Part shown: piece by piece, positions 47,027 to 59,480 of the stretch | Layout of the letters: the number at the start of each line of letters is the position of its first letter | Position numbering within the stretch: the stretch's first letter is position 1 | Assembly (NCBI RefSeq): GCF_030272615.1 | Contig: NC_081411.1 | Coordinates: 184,443,572 to 184,507,571 of the forward strand | Length of the DNA: 64,000 nucleotides | Source of the DNA: Cryptomeria japonica | Taxonomy: Eukaryota; Streptophyta; Pinopsida; Cupressales; Cupressaceae | Direction of reading: 5' to 3' | Notes under the pieces: model-generated | What the model saw: the letters and a program-made list of their open reading frames with translations, nothing else | Databases searched by the model: none | Told to the model about the DNA's origin: nothing | Translations under genes and position numbers: made by a program

Positions 47027-48551
47027 TTGCAACTTTGCAATTTTGCACTTTTTGGTCTTCTCAACCTATAAGACCTATTATAAGTCATCACAAATTACTT
47101 TTCAAACATGTTTAAGAATAATTTAACCCTCCCTAATGCCTATACCAAGTTTTGACATCTTCGACCATCAAGAAGGTCAATTACCTACTCAAACCCACTA
47201 TTTATGCAAAAATGCAAACCTAAGAAGAATGAAATCAACCTAGGCCTACATTGACTCAAAACACTAACTCTTGGACCCTCCAAGAGTCCTTATTCACTAC
47301 TGACTTCGCTAGGGTCAATACAAGCCGAAATTAAAAAAAATAGATATTCTAAGTCTTAGGCGCTCCTGCACCAAGCAACCATTGTAGGAAGATTGGTTTG
47401 GGTTTGGCTCATCTTTTGAAACAATGCCATCCAAAAATACACTGAAAATAGATAGTCCAGGCTAGAAGATTCTGGAATAGATAGTCTTAGCCTAAAAGGA
47501 CTCTGAGATAGATGGGTGCCAAACAACAGAAATTCCAATCAAACTTTCAGATAAATTATTATGCTAGAATGAAGTAGTCAAATGCCACTATTTTAGAGAG
47601 AATTGAATGGATATTTGTGGTTAGAACATTTCAAAAACAATAATAATTTACACAAAACTGTAAGATGGGATGTGAAAATTTTGTGTTCCATTCCAACACA
47701 ATCCAATTGAAAAACAAAGAACTTAAAAACTTTATTTCAACTCAATTAAAATCTACATGTATATCATCTTAAGAGAGAGAAGGCTTCAAAAAATTGTATA
47801 AATTAGTAATCAAAATCAACTTGCTTTACAATTATGCTGTAATGCTACAACAATAATCTTAGAAGGGTATTCATATAGCAATTCAAAAAGATAAATTTGG
47901 CCTAATTGCAAGCATATGCACTTAAAATTAGGTCTTGCAGAGAAATTTGCTTAAAAAAAATTGATCGAACTGATGCTAGACAACATTTAATCAAATGAAC
48001 TGGGAGGTATAAGTGTATCTAAATGCTTTGTCATTGTGAACTTAGGGAATAAACTTGCTTGACACATACGTGCTATTTCTAGAATATCTCCTTCTGATGT
48101 GTGTCTACCTATTAATAAATAGACTCACCTGTCCTTGATTCCTCCCTACTATCTTTTGTTGAAAGTGTTCCTTATTTGAAATGGATGGGCTGATTTTTCG
48201 AATCAAGGGTCCACATTTCATTGAGGGACGCGAAAGACTGTTGCAACACCCACAACCATTCGATCATTTATCTTGGAATTTTGTATTTTGCCGTTCACGA
48301 TTTTTTTCCTACCATTTGTTCACGTGTTGACCATCACTGTTTTTCCCTTCTCTTCTAGTATATTTGCCTACGCCACATGTGGAATTGATATCTGTTGATT
48401 GGATTGAAATGTATTGATGACGATGGGTAGTCTTCGTTGTAGCTTGGGTAAAATGCATATGAGATTGAGAGATTATTCAAGAAAAAGGAGACCACTTTGA
48501 AATCGTAGCCTCCATTTTAAAAGCTAACTTTAAACCCCCCCCAAAAAAACT
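47027..48551. other. No gene recognised
   Basis: AT-rich. A small palindrome, CTCTTGGACCCTCCAAGAG, is at about 47267-47285. A minus-strand frame at 47356-47538 has Leu/Ser-rich sequence faintly like a leucine-rich repeat, but the spacing is wrong and it is not called. Confidence 0.4.
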
Positions 48552-48564
48552 AATAGCTCTTTTT

Positions 48565-48857
48565 AAATTTTTTTTATGGAGGTCTAGACCTATGAGCATG
48601 ATAGCCTAGCAAGAGCATGAAGCCCACGAGCTACCAGTTCAACAAGGGCCTTCACAAAGTACTTTTTGCCACCCTATAGGCTGAACCTCTTCGGCTAAGA
48701 GCCAAGGACTTAGGGGTATCCATTCCGCCAAATTCGCCTGGGGCACGATCCCGGTCTCATTCCTTATGATGTCAGAGCCTTCCACTCAGCAAGACTTGAT
48801 CTTGGTGGGCTCATTTGGAGCCATTCAACTTCACAAAAAGACCAAGGGCCTATTGAC
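48565..48857 (-). mobile_element. SINE-like retroposon with 13-bp target duplication
   Basis: A 293-bp block of clearly higher GC than its surroundings is flanked by AATAGCTCTTTTT at 48552-48564 and 48858-48870. On the minus strand it ends in an A-rich tail (ATAAAAAAAATTT) next to the left duplication. Inside, on the same strand, TTGCTGAGTGG (48792-48782) resembles a pol III A box and GGGATCGTGCCC (48752-48741) resembles a B box, about 30 bases apart. The A box lies about 65 bases from the 5' end, deeper than in typical tRNA-derived SINEs, so a 5' extension or a different class is possible. No reading frame. Confidence 0.55.
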
Positions 48858-48870
48858 AATAGCTCTTTTT

Positions 48871-49960
48871 TTGGATGTACCTTAATATTATAAAATATTA
48901 TTTCAAAAGAATTCTTTCTTAAAGATTTTTTTAAAGAGTATTTTGTGATGTATTGTATTATCTTTTATATCAATTATTTTATTATATATATTTAGTTTAA
49001 AAAAAAATTATATTATAATTATATTATTATAAGGTTATAAATTATATATTTAAAAATATTTATTATTTATCTATATATATATATATATAATATTTATATT
49101 TATCTTATTTAAATTAATGTATAAGAAATCTAATATTTAAACTAATCTTTTAGAGAGATAAAATGATAAGGGTGAAAGGTGACAAATTAGGTAGGAGGCA
49201 AGAAGGGAGGGACCAAAAATTATTACTTACCCCAAATAATGTAAGCCATTAAAACTTATTTGTCCAAACACTAGCCAAGTGAATTGTTTAAGCTATTAAG
49301 AAGCATTAAGATTAAGAAATCAATTTGATTGTTCTTAGATTTAAGGTTATTTAGTTTACATGGCAATTCTTTTAGGTTCATCAATAAACATATGAGAAGC
49401 TTTAATCTCTCTATCTCTATCTCTTTATATATCACTTATTATCTCTATCTTCCTCTTTCCACCTCCTCCTCTCTCTTCCCCCTCTATATCTCCCTCTTCC
49501 CCCCTTCTTTTTATCCCTCTTTTTGCCCCTCTCCCTATTACAAACATAACATAAGCCCATTGATAATGAATCTATATGATTTTTATGATTTAGAGGTTTT
49601 TTTTCAATCATGTTTGAATCTCTTTACTTCTCCATTGATATCTTTGTTGTACAAACAACATCATTTGCTAAATGATCTATCAATTGACTTTATGTACTCT
49701 ATAAAAATATACGAAATAATATCAATTTTGTTATCTACCTTCCTATTGTTCGACGTACCCATTGCTAAATTTACAATGTCCGCGCTGTCAAATCGAGGTT
49801 CTTGTTTATAAAACAAAAGTCCGCGCTATCAAATCGAGAAAAGGGGGGAAAAGTTCAGAAAACAAATTAAACGAAAATACACATTTGAAGTCCGCAAGGA
49901 GGAAAAAATTTAAAGAAAACAAATCAAACGGAAAAACCATGTTCTGCACCGAAGAAGAAT
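48871..49960. other. AT-rich, then pyrimidine-rich, no gene
   Basis: 48900-49130 is nearly pure A/T. 49400-49530 is a C/T-rich run. The motif GTCCGCGCT(G/A)TCAAATCGAG occurs at about 49779 and 49819. Open frames across the C/T run are low-complexity artefacts. Confidence 0.45.
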
Positions 49961-50640
49961 TCAGTGAGAAGAGCCATGACTCTTTGCTTTGTAATTCCTG
50001 ATGCTTTCGGCTTTGATGAGCATGTGCACGGTTAGATTATTATCATTTTTCTCTCTGTTTTGTAGACTAAAACTTACAAGCTCTTTTGAAAAATTGCGGT
50101 TGTTAAATAAGCATAGTGCATATTTTCCAAATTTCTGCAACATGCTTTGACATGCATTTTCAACGAATCCATTTTGTTCATAAATCAAGGCAGTCGAAAA
50201 GAACACATTTCTTTGAGGCATTCTGTCAAACATTTCGCGTGCCTTCGCTATGCTTTTACATTTTGTAGTCATGTCTCCCAGGGCAGTAGTAACCATAACA
50301 TCTAACATAGATTCCCCTTTTATTATGCTTTGATGAATGTCCACGCATTGTTTTCCCTTTCATTATGCTTTGATGAATGTCCATACCCTGTTCCAAAGCT
50401 CCGAATTTGGCACAAGCAGGAAGGATGCTTGGAAACGTTGCTGAGTCGGACTCTACACCTGCTAAATTGAATTTTTTTGAATGCTTTCAAATTCTTTTCA
50501 ACAAATTCATTTTCTGCATTTCCTGCAATCATTGCAGTTCAGGAGGACATATATCTTTGAGGCATTTAGTCAAATTGTTCACGTGCCTTGTCTATGCTTC
50601 CCTATTTGCAGACATGTCAAATGCATTTTATTTTCTAAAA
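49961..50640 (-). pseudogene. PPR-protein gene fragment, minus strand
   Basis: Read from about 50640 downward: MIAGNAENEFVEKNLKAFKK (an eroded 'MIAGYxxNGxxxxAL' repeat), then after a shift an ACAKFGALEQGMDIHQ-type segment, then DIHQSIIKGE, AREMFDRMPQRNVF and ENACQSM. These are successive L and S motifs of a plant PLS-class PPR protein. Frameshifts, a lost Trp in VFFSTALI (normally SWTALI) and stops show it is dead. A piece of about 30 bases (ATTATGCTTTGATGAATGTCCA) is tandemly duplicated at about 50322 and 50362, one cause of the frame break. Below 50200 the protein no longer looks like PPR. Confidence 0.72.
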
Positions 50641-52089
50641 CCATTCAACCTATCATCCCCAAGTTTCTGGGTTAGTGACGGCAGGGGATGGAGATGCATC
50701 TCTGAGATAGGATATTTTGTTTGAAGACAGTTATTGAATTGTTTTTTTTTTATTGAAAAGAATTTCAAACATTCATACAATAATATTGGGAGGTTTTTAT
50801 TATAGATATTAAAATATCTTTATGAACATGGTAATTGAATATGGATTATAGTGTTCGTTTTATATATCGGTATGTATTCAGATATGGGGTTTAATATTCA
50901 AGCCTTCAAAACTGCATGTTTTGCTGTCAAATTCTGTCAAACTTATTAATAAAGAAGAATTCTTAAGTAAAAAGATAACTGATTATATTTCAATTGACCT
51001 CAAAAGGGATAAAGATGGATTTGTTCTATGAGTTCTCTGTGACATATTTTTGTATTATGAAAATGGCATTTTCTATTGAATATGATTTAATTCTTATTCA
51101 GCAGTGCAATGACTATTGTTAGAAATTAGTGTTTAACATATGTTATTGAATAATAAATAATAACATAAATGATTATGTAGAGATAAGTTTCTAGGTAGTT
51201 GTTAGGTGGTTCAAAATGTGTTAAAATGAATGATTGAATTGTTTGTTTGATCTTTTGATCTTTGTTTATTTATTTCATTATGACATCAGAGAAGATGTCC
51301 CATGAAACCTCTTTGACCTTCCATTCATTCATCTTTCCTCCAAAGTGGTGGATACAACAACCAAACAATGTAGACTATGTACAACAATTATTGATGTCCA
51401 TCCACTATTCTCGCATTTAGTCGACAAAGGTATAGTGCAAACCATGCAAAAATCTGTAACATCCATCATCCATTTGCATTTCTATTTCTTTCTATTGTAT
51501 TCATTATTTTCACAGTTTTCACTTCATTCTGTTCATGTTCATATTCAATATATATTCGTGATAAAAGAATTGAAGGATGCCTCCCTGAAAATGAAAGGCT
51601 TTTATGGTGGTTTTAGGTGGTTGAGAAAGAGATGTCTACATTGATCTTTGTATGAATATTATTTGCAGATATGAATTTGGTGTTGTTTATTTTCCAAGGA
51701 GGCTATTATTTTTGTCACCGAGTTTTGTATTCATTGTTTGTCAAAGTTTTTGGTTCGGAATAGGACAAGTGCAGCCACCCAAGAAGGATCTACACCATCT
51801 GTCTTTATATACATACTAATATTTTCCATGGAAGATGAGCCCAAGCAGTGGCGTGATAAGAAGAGGCATTTAAGTTATTTCTAGCCATTATCATTATCAG
51901 TTCCAGCTATAACATTGCTCTATTCTTCGACATTTATATTAGTTTGGACAATTATGCAACTGAGTTTGCAAATACAGAGTGGCATTCATACAAGGTGCTT
52001 TGAAATACCTTCAACATTGGACGCTATCAGCGAAGAGCAATAGAAAATGGATCTGAAAAAAGGTGAAGAAGATTCGATAGTAATCAGGT
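50641..52089. other. No gene recognised
   Basis: AT-rich throughout. Short frames (for example 51345-51644) show no family features. I see nothing else. Confidence 0.45.
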
Positions 52090-52564
52090 TGCGGTGTGAT
52101 GGATTTTATTCCCAAATAAAACAGAAATCAATGTTTCGATATCAGTTCTTGGAGTTTAACTCTCAATAAAACACAAAATGTACAATGTACAGAGCTGGTG
52201 CTCTGTTTGTCAAACAGTTGGCAATATAAATAAGACACAAAACACAGAGATGGCTGGAGACAAATTACACTTTTCTAATAATCATAAAATGATATTTACA
52301 AAGTACTTCATACTTAGATTTCAATCAAAACATGTATAGCAATCTGGAGCTGCAATTGATCACTAACTCCTAAAACTATCTGGAGCTGTGCTGAACTCTT
52401 TGTTGTTCTGTTTGTCTGGAGTCACATGCTGATTCCTTCTTTCATCTGGAGCCGGCTACTGTTGCACTGCACTCTCTGTTCTTCATTCACTAAATTTGTT
52501 GCTGTTACAACAATCCTCTCTTAGAACGTTGTTCAGAAAATTCTAACTATTTGTTGCCACAACA
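52090..52564 (-). repeat. Isolated LTR of a Copia-like element, minus strand
   Basis: On the minus strand it begins TGTTGTGGCAACAAATAG and runs to about CACACCGCA. It has a TATA-like TTATTTATATTGCC midway (about 52225) and AATAAAA near the end (about 52115). AAAAAGGAGAA (52575-52565) sits directly before it, as a polypurine tract should before a 3' LTR, so the internal part would lie to the right. No coding remains there and the other LTR is not in the window. TCTGGAG-type motifs recur four times (52343-52450). Confidence 0.5.
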
Positions 52565-52575
52565 TTCTCCTTTTT

Positions 52576-55500
52576 GTCTGTTGCTGTCCTTAACAAAAAA
52601 CTTACCTCTTATTTTCAAAATTTAGATTCAAACTTACCTACCTACCTACTTGTTCTTGTTCCCTATTTTTGGTTTTGGGACTGTGTTCGGCTTTGTTGGA
52701 GCCTAGAGTATGCAAGATTTCTTTCTTTTCGAGTAGGCTTGTGTTGATCTTCCCTTGGTCCATTTTCATGTGGCTCCTATTGAGGACGATTTTGCCCCTA
52801 TTGAGGTGAGGTTTATTCTCGTGGCTTCAAGGGGTTTGGCTCTTTCTACTCCTTCCTTCCCCTTTTGAGATTCGTATTGAGGTGGGGTGTTCCCTATGGA
52901 GGTGGAGATTTTCCTTGTAGGAGAGGTTGGAAGCTACTTTGACAGGGATTTTCTTGTCTTTGGTTTCTTGAATTCAAACTTGGATCGAGCATGGTTCTTC
53001 ATCTTGGTGGTTTCTTCCTCTATTGTTCCTATTGAGGTGGAGAGGGGCTTTGTAGGAAAGGTGAGGACTTACTGTTTTGGGGTGGTTGTTGATTGTTGCA
53101 AGATGGTTTTGGGAGACATTTTAAAATCCAAGATGAAGGTTGGGGGAGCCTATGAAAACCCTTTAATCCTCTTGAATCTCTTCATTGTTTGGGAGGTTCA
53201 GTATTTCCCAGTAAGTTCTTTACACTTTATCTTTATGGTTCTGCAAGTGTTCATGTTGTGAGAGCCTTATTAAAACCAATTGTTAATGTTAAGGGAGCTT
53301 GTAAAAACCCTTTGCTCATTATTGTCTGAGTAGTTTGGTTTGATGGATTTTACTTTTTGATTGTTATAGCCAGTTCTTTAATGCTTTCATTTTAGCGGTT
53401 GGTTGTGGGTTGGCTATTGGTTGTCTTTGTTTCATCTTGTTGCAGTATTTTGTTTGTGGGTTTTGGTTCCTTGCAAAAACTGAGGGTTTCAAGTCCCCCT
53501 AGAAACCTATTTTTCCCTTAATCAAAAACAAAGAATCAACTCTCTTTCAAAGGCTGCCCCTAAATCTAGAACATAGAATGGTAAATGCTATTATTAACAA
53601 CAATATTGAATAGCCCACTTAAGGCCTTTAAGTTCCCTATAAATTCTTCCAATCAATGTAATGATTCGATACAAGATTTACAAAAATCTATAATAATATT
53701 GTAAAAACTACACCATATAAATGAAAATGCTATTTATCTAAAAAAAATACAAGGCAAAGGTTTTGGATAAGAGTATTATTTTCTTGTTAGATTATAAGCA
53801 AGAGATTATTTAAGAGATCTTTCTTTCATTTAATTGCAACTTAAGGATGATTATCATTAGAAAGAATATGGGAAATAAGAAAAACATGCAAATAAAAGAT
53901 ACAACACATAATAATCATAATTATTTCACCATTTGCAAGATTTCTGGAGTTTCAAGATCTGAGAGTTGAGAATGTCAAAAAAGTATAAGGTGTGGGCTAG
54001 TTGATCTTTTATTAATGTTTTGAAGTTATTGGGTTGCATGTCATATTTATGTGTTGTGAGGCAACTTGGTTAGGTTGTTTGGGTTTTGTGTTGGGTCTCA
54101 TTTATTATTAAATATTTTACGACTCCTTCAAAACCTATTTTACTCTTATAATAAAATAAAAAATTAAGATGAGAGCATACATGTTAGTTTGAGGACAATT
54201 GGATTTCAATTCTCAAAAGGCACCAATGCCTCATTCATTTGGTGCAACTTAGCTATATATCTTGTTTTGACATTTTAGTACATCAACCCATTGCAAATGG
54301 GGACCTCCACTTTTTCGCCTTCTAGCATAGTTGTTTTAGCTTAGTTGTCTATCTTGGTAATGTTTTGGCATCTTTAGCCTCTTTCTTTTGAGGAGATGCA
54401 GAGCCTTTGATTGTTAGGATGTGATCAAGTCAACATTTCTATGTCTTAGGCTAGGATGAACAAACAACCTTCAACTTCCTTGTGTCAAAGTGTTTGGGTA
54501 ATGGATGGGAGTTAAGTTCTTCATTGAGTAAGGCTTCACAATGTAGCCTTTGGGCAATAAATGCCTAAGTCAAGGTATGAAATTTGTGATGGATGCTCGA
54601 GGTGATTGAATAATCCTCAAGCAAATTTGTATCTCAATAGAGGATAGATGAAGATGAGAGATGAGTGAAGGAATGTGTTATGGTGAAAATTAGGGTTTCA
54701 CCATAAGAATGTGTAAAACCATTAATTTTTGGTTATAAGACCATTACATTAAGGAGGAGGAGAATCTAATAGATCTAGCTTCTCTAGGATTAAGATTTTG
54801 ATCAGATTCCTAGTTCCTTGATAGGAATTTATCCTCTTTAGATTGAATTGAATTGTTGAAGATGCTGAAATTAGGGTAAATGAGTGAATATTGAAGAGAT
54901 CAGGCATAAACAGTGAGCTACAGTCATCACACTGAGCTACAAACTAGATCTAAGCAAAGTAATATGATTCAGATCTACTTCTTGAAATTTGACCTAAATT
55001 GTCGGGACTGTATGGTGGTCGCCATGGTTCTCTAAACTTTCTGCCATAAAAAAAGGAACTTATTCGTCTCTGCAAATACTGTCTATCCTCCTCAATGCAA
55101 CTTTGTACTTGTTCTTGCACATAGTGAAAATGGGAAAATGGTTGGGAATAGGGGTTTGCCTAAGTCAAAGACCGGTTTAGGAATTAACCTTGAATGAAAT
55201 AATGTAAATACTAAAATAAATATTGGAAAGATATACCTCAGATCTGCAATTGTTGGTGATGATGCTTTGCTTCTTAAATGTAGTCACATATTTTGCATGA
55301 AATAGCATGGACATGACAAAACCCTAATCACATGTACAAATGCTTGCTTATGAATGATGTAATTTTGCTTCACAATGGTTGAATGAAGAACATGCAACCT
55401 TAAAGATCTTTGAAAATGCTTGATGTTGAATGTTTCGTGGATGCAAGGAATTGATTGCTTAATGTCTTAGAATTGTTTGGAGATTGATGGATGAAATTAA

Positions 55501-56288
55501 GTTGATCAAATGCATTTATTTAGGGGTATCTAAGCAATTTACTGATTAGGCCAACCTCAAACTATCATGTAGATACCATGAAGATGAATTCCCACCGAAC
55601 GGATAGGACCCCTGGCCCAATTCAAAATTAGGCCCCACTTAGAGGGACCATAACACTGGGCTCCATGATCCTCAAAAAGGGACCGCAACGAAGTCTCAAG
55701 AAGAAGGGTACACCACCAGGGACTCCTTCAATGTTTGTAAATGGCATTAGAATTGGAGAATAGGCACAAAACAAACCTAGATAGGTAATGAGGACAAGAC
55801 ACGCTAAAATAGGGGCACAAACATGAGCTGTAAATTCGCCCAAGGATAATTTACGATACTACATTTAGCCATCACTTTAACAGGAGTATGAATCTATGCA
55901 AATACTTGCGGTAAAGTAGATGAAAGAGATGAAAGAGAGGAGCAATCAGGAGCACAATCACAAGGAGTATAAGACTACTAATTTTGAGGAATCAAGCCCC
56001 CAATCTTAGGATCTTAACTCACTCAATCGCATGCAAGGTCACACAAAACAAGAAAAAAAAAGACAAAAAGGCAAAATAACACAAAGCATGCAAAAGCTAA
56101 AAACCAAAAACAAGACCCCAAGTCAACGAGTCGAAGAGACCTCGATATCAAAACGTCTCAACCACTAATATCATTCTTGAAAATGCCATCTCAAGAACAC
56201 AAGTGATCACCTAAAAAAATCAAGAGCACGAATCATCCATAAACTACAAATAGCAAAGCTATGAGCTCATGAGATGAAAGAGATAAAG
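52576..56288. other. Gene-free repeat-derived sequence
   Basis: 52650-53545 is T/G-rich on the plus strand and ends in a LINE-3'-UTR-like phrase (GGTTTCAAGTCCCCCTAG) and an A-rich stretch, so it may be the tail of a non-LTR element; no endonuclease or RT is seen. A hairpin TTATGGTGAAA-(7)-TTTCACCATAA is at 54678-54706. 55580-56050 is a GC-richer patch, possibly LTR material of a Gypsy element read on the minus strand. No gene is supported. Confidence 0.35.
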
Positions 56289-56395
56289 CATGGATACACA
56301 TTCTAGATGTATTTTTCTAGGTGATCCATGAGAAGAAGAATGAGAGAAGAAATGGATACACATTCTAGATGTGTTTTTCTAGGTGATCCATGTTG
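56289..56395. repeat. 43-bp direct repeat with internal dyad
   Basis: ATGGATACACATTCTAGATG...CTAGGTGATCCATG occurs at about 56289-56332 and 56352-56395 with one difference. Each copy is itself an imperfect inverted repeat (TGGATACAC...CTAG / CTAGGTGATCCA). Confidence 0.75.
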
Positions 56396-56464
56396 GGGAG
56401 GAGAGTAGGAATAGTCTAGCTATGTTTTTCTAGTTCCACTCATCCTCGTGCGTGTGTGCAAGTG

Positions 56465-56815
56465 ATGTCTGGTTTCAGGTGTCAACCATCCTATATAAGA
56501 GTTTGTTTTCTCTGGTTTCAAGCATGTAACAACTTGTGTAAGACATGTAATGAAAATGCAAAGGTGTGTGTCTAGTATCAGGAACATCTCGAGTAATAAT
56601 TTGTTTGCTTTGGTTTCGAGAATGTGTAACCCCATGTAAGATTAATATATGTTTGGTTTCGAAGACATCTCGCGTAAGAGTTTATTTGCTTTGGTTTTAA
56701 GAATGTGCACCCCATATAACACATATAAATGTTGCATCTAGTTTTGGGCATGAAGCGTCTCATGTAAGAGTTTGTTTTCTCTGGTTTCGCAAATGAAAAC
56801 CTCATTTAAGACATT
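56465..56815. repeat. Degenerate tandem repeat, about 95-bp unit, four copies
   Basis: Each unit has (A)TCTCGCGTAAGAGTTTGTTT, then GCTTTGGTTTCGAGAATGT, then CCCCATGTAAGACAT, with wide variation. Units start near 56465, 56570, 56660 and 56745. Confidence 0.65.
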
Positions 56816-58163
56816 GCAAAAGTAAAAAAAATATATTACAATATAGTACAAAGAGGGCGATATGTATGTCCGCCCCTCTTGCCTTAAGATGTCAACATAG
56901 CTCTATGTTGATGTCTTAAGGAAGCTAGAAGCAAGGATACCCACCTTCAACACAAAGGAGATATCCTTTTAGGAAACAATGTTCATAGATCGAAGCTAAA
57001 GAGGCAATACTCTTACAAGGAAGGATAAGATAGTTGAAAAGATATATATTGAAACAAGTGTAAAGAGGATCCTTGGAGAAGAGATCTTCACTCAAAAGAC
57101 ATGTACCTCCAAGAGGAGTTTCTCGAGCAAACATAACATCTTCTACCAAAAGAAGAGAAGGAGAACAAGAATATCTACCTTCCTCGTATTGCTAGGTGAA
57201 AAGGATTCTTGATGAAGGATGACACACTTTCAACCCAATGTGAGGGGTATGTTTATTATAGATATGCATTGCCAAGGGTAAAAGAGATTGTAGTCAAGGA
57301 TACATGCCTCTTGCATAAGAGAGAATCCTTGAGCAAACAATTACTTCACACAAGGAATGACATCAAACTATAAGCAAACACTACTCAACAAAGGAAAAGT
57401 GGATCCTTGAGAAAGGATAAGAAAGATCAATGCCCCCAAGTATAGGGACAATGATAAGAATTACACAAACTCTAAGGATAGATTAGACATAACCAAATGC
57501 ACAATGTACTTGCATGAAGGAATATGCCATGCAAAAAAAGACATTAAGATATGTAAAATGCAACTCCAAAGAAGAGGTAATCTTCAAAGAGAAAGAGAGA
57601 ATTAGATGAAGGTTCATAAACTCCCCTAAGGATAGATTAGTCATAAGAGACATACCATTCCATTGAAGAAAGGATATCACAACATGAAAAATGCAACCCC
57701 TAAAGGGAATAGTGAAACCTTGGATAGAGAGAAGGAATGGGATAGAGACAAGAAGAAATTATGTTTTTGCCCCAAGATGTTTGTAATTGAAAAAGCATCA
57801 CCTCTTATGATAAAGAGCCCCCAATTAAGTTAACTACTAGTGCCATAGGGTGAGGAGCAACATGGAGGGAGAATGGAGTGCTAAGTCACTACCTCTTCAC
57901 CAAGGAAGAGTGCAAGATCGGTTGTAAGAGCTATGTGAGCTCTATCATATTGTTCTTCATCAAATGTTTTATATGTGTTACATTTTCCAAGAGAATGAGA
58001 TAACTATGATGAAAAAGACAATGTGCATCACCTTCCTTATCCTTAGAATTATGGTTAATTTTAATGAAAGGAGAAACAATGTTTCCAAAAGGTTCTAGCA
58101 GCTAATTTCTATTGGTCATCAATGAGATTAGGTCTTGTCTCTTGAGATGTAGGACAAGGGTTG
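56816..58163. other. No gene; probable retroelement remains
   Basis: The phrase GGATCCTTGA or variants recur between 56930 and 57430, suggesting old low-copy local repeats. A short dyad is seen at about 56884-56920 (TTAAGATGTCAACATAG / CTATGTTGATGTCTTAA). It lies downstream, on the minus strand, of the gag fragment at 58164. Confidence 0.4.
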
Positions 58164-58496
58164 TTAGAAGAAGATTATTTTAATAGTTCCATTATCAACT
58201 AGTTCTTGCATACTTTTTTGGAAATCTAGACAATCATTAGCATGATGCTCATGAGTTTGATGATATGAACAAAAAGGAGTCTTTGAAGAAGAAGCACCCT
58301 TAGATGGACAATAAGTTCTATGTTTTGCAAGATACTCCTTGATTTTTTGAATTACAAGGAGATCATCCATAAGTGAATCATGATAATGTCCTAGACCTTC
58401 GGTACTAGTTTGTGTAGGAGGGTTTATAGGGACTCTAGTTCCTTCTACAAATTTTCCATGTATTGCTTTAGAATGAACAAAAGAACTATATTTCAT
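58164..58496 (-). pseudogene. Ty3/Gypsy gag C-terminal fragment
   Basis: An open minus-strand stretch of 110 codons. FCSYHQTHEHHANDCLDF is the CxxH...H...C spacer-knuckle typical of plant Gypsy gag polyproteins, and MQELVDNGTIKI after it is the usual continuation. The part before (EYLAKHRTYCPSKG) also fits. Stops flank it on both sides and no pol follows, so it is an isolated piece of an old element. Confidence 0.65.
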
Positions 58497-59225
58497 GAAT
58501 GAGACATGTAAGGCAAGCTTAGATCACATGAATTCCATTGATCTAGTGATCTAGAATATGTGTGAGGACTATTAAGAGTCAGAATTTAACCACTACATTA
58601 ATGAATTTGTGGTAATCTCCACCTGCCATCATTGGAATTGTGTTCAAATTTGTACACTTGAGATTGATATTTATTTTGGGGATTAGTTGAAAAATCAAAT
58701 CTAGTTGTTAATGATTTTGTCAATTGTGTAAAGAAGTAGGTGAGAGTTGTGCAAGATGGAAGTGTTGTAAAGTTTCAAGATTTGAGAGTTGAGAATGCCT
58801 TAAAATTCATACCATTTTTGAAGGATTGGGGACTTGGAGTACACCAAACTTTATGCCTAAAAGAAAACAAATAAAAGTATCTTCACATCACTGGCTTTGA
58901 AAGATACACGGAGTGAAATGTGGAGAGTTGGAGATCGTAGATATTGAGGAATTCATCTTACAAGGTATGTAAGAAAGAACATGTTCTAACTCACAAACTA
59001 GATATGATAAGTAGTGTGAAATGTTGGGGATTAGTAGTGAGGGGTACCTCACAAGTCATGTTTAGAAGTATCATTTTTTAGGTATTCCTACATCTTTGAT
59101 TCTAAATAATATATATAAGGAAATGTTAGTAGTTGAGTATTGAGGATACCAAAGAACTCATGCCATAAATGATGCATGTAAAAGAATGATTGAAATTGCA
59201 ACTTCGAAAGATAACTTAGTGTAAA
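58497..59225. other. No gene recognised
   Basis: A/G-rich on the plus strand, no family features. Confidence 0.4.
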
Positions 59226-59480
59226 GTGTTAGTGTAAGGATTGCGAAAAGGAATGCTGATAAGAGAAAGTTTGAAACTTCAATAGAGACAAGGGAAAAAT
59301 GTAAGGTTTGAAAAAAAGGTACGTTGTGATGGAAACTTTGAAACTCCAACATTTGTGTTAGTGTAAGGATTATGAAAAGGAATGTTGATAAGAGAAAGTT
59401 TGAAACTTCAATGAAAACAAGGAAAAAATGTAAGATTTGAAAAAAAAGATGTGATGAAAACTTTGAAACTCTAACATTTA
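59226..59480. repeat. Tandem duplication, 129-bp unit, two copies
   Basis: 59226-59354 and 59355-59480 both run from GTGTTAGTGTAAGGATT to GAAACTC(C/T)AACATTT, with scattered differences and small indels. No coding. Confidence 0.85.

Noticed and set aside
47356-47538. Leucine-rich-repeat fragment on the minus strand
   Set aside because: Leu/Ser content is suggestive but the LxxLxLxxN spacing is absent.
52887-53261. 124-codon plus-strand frame rich in Val/Phe/Gly
   Set aside because: No known domain; repeated phrases (ATTGAGGTGG) show it to be local low-complexity sequence, perhaps a LINE 3' region.
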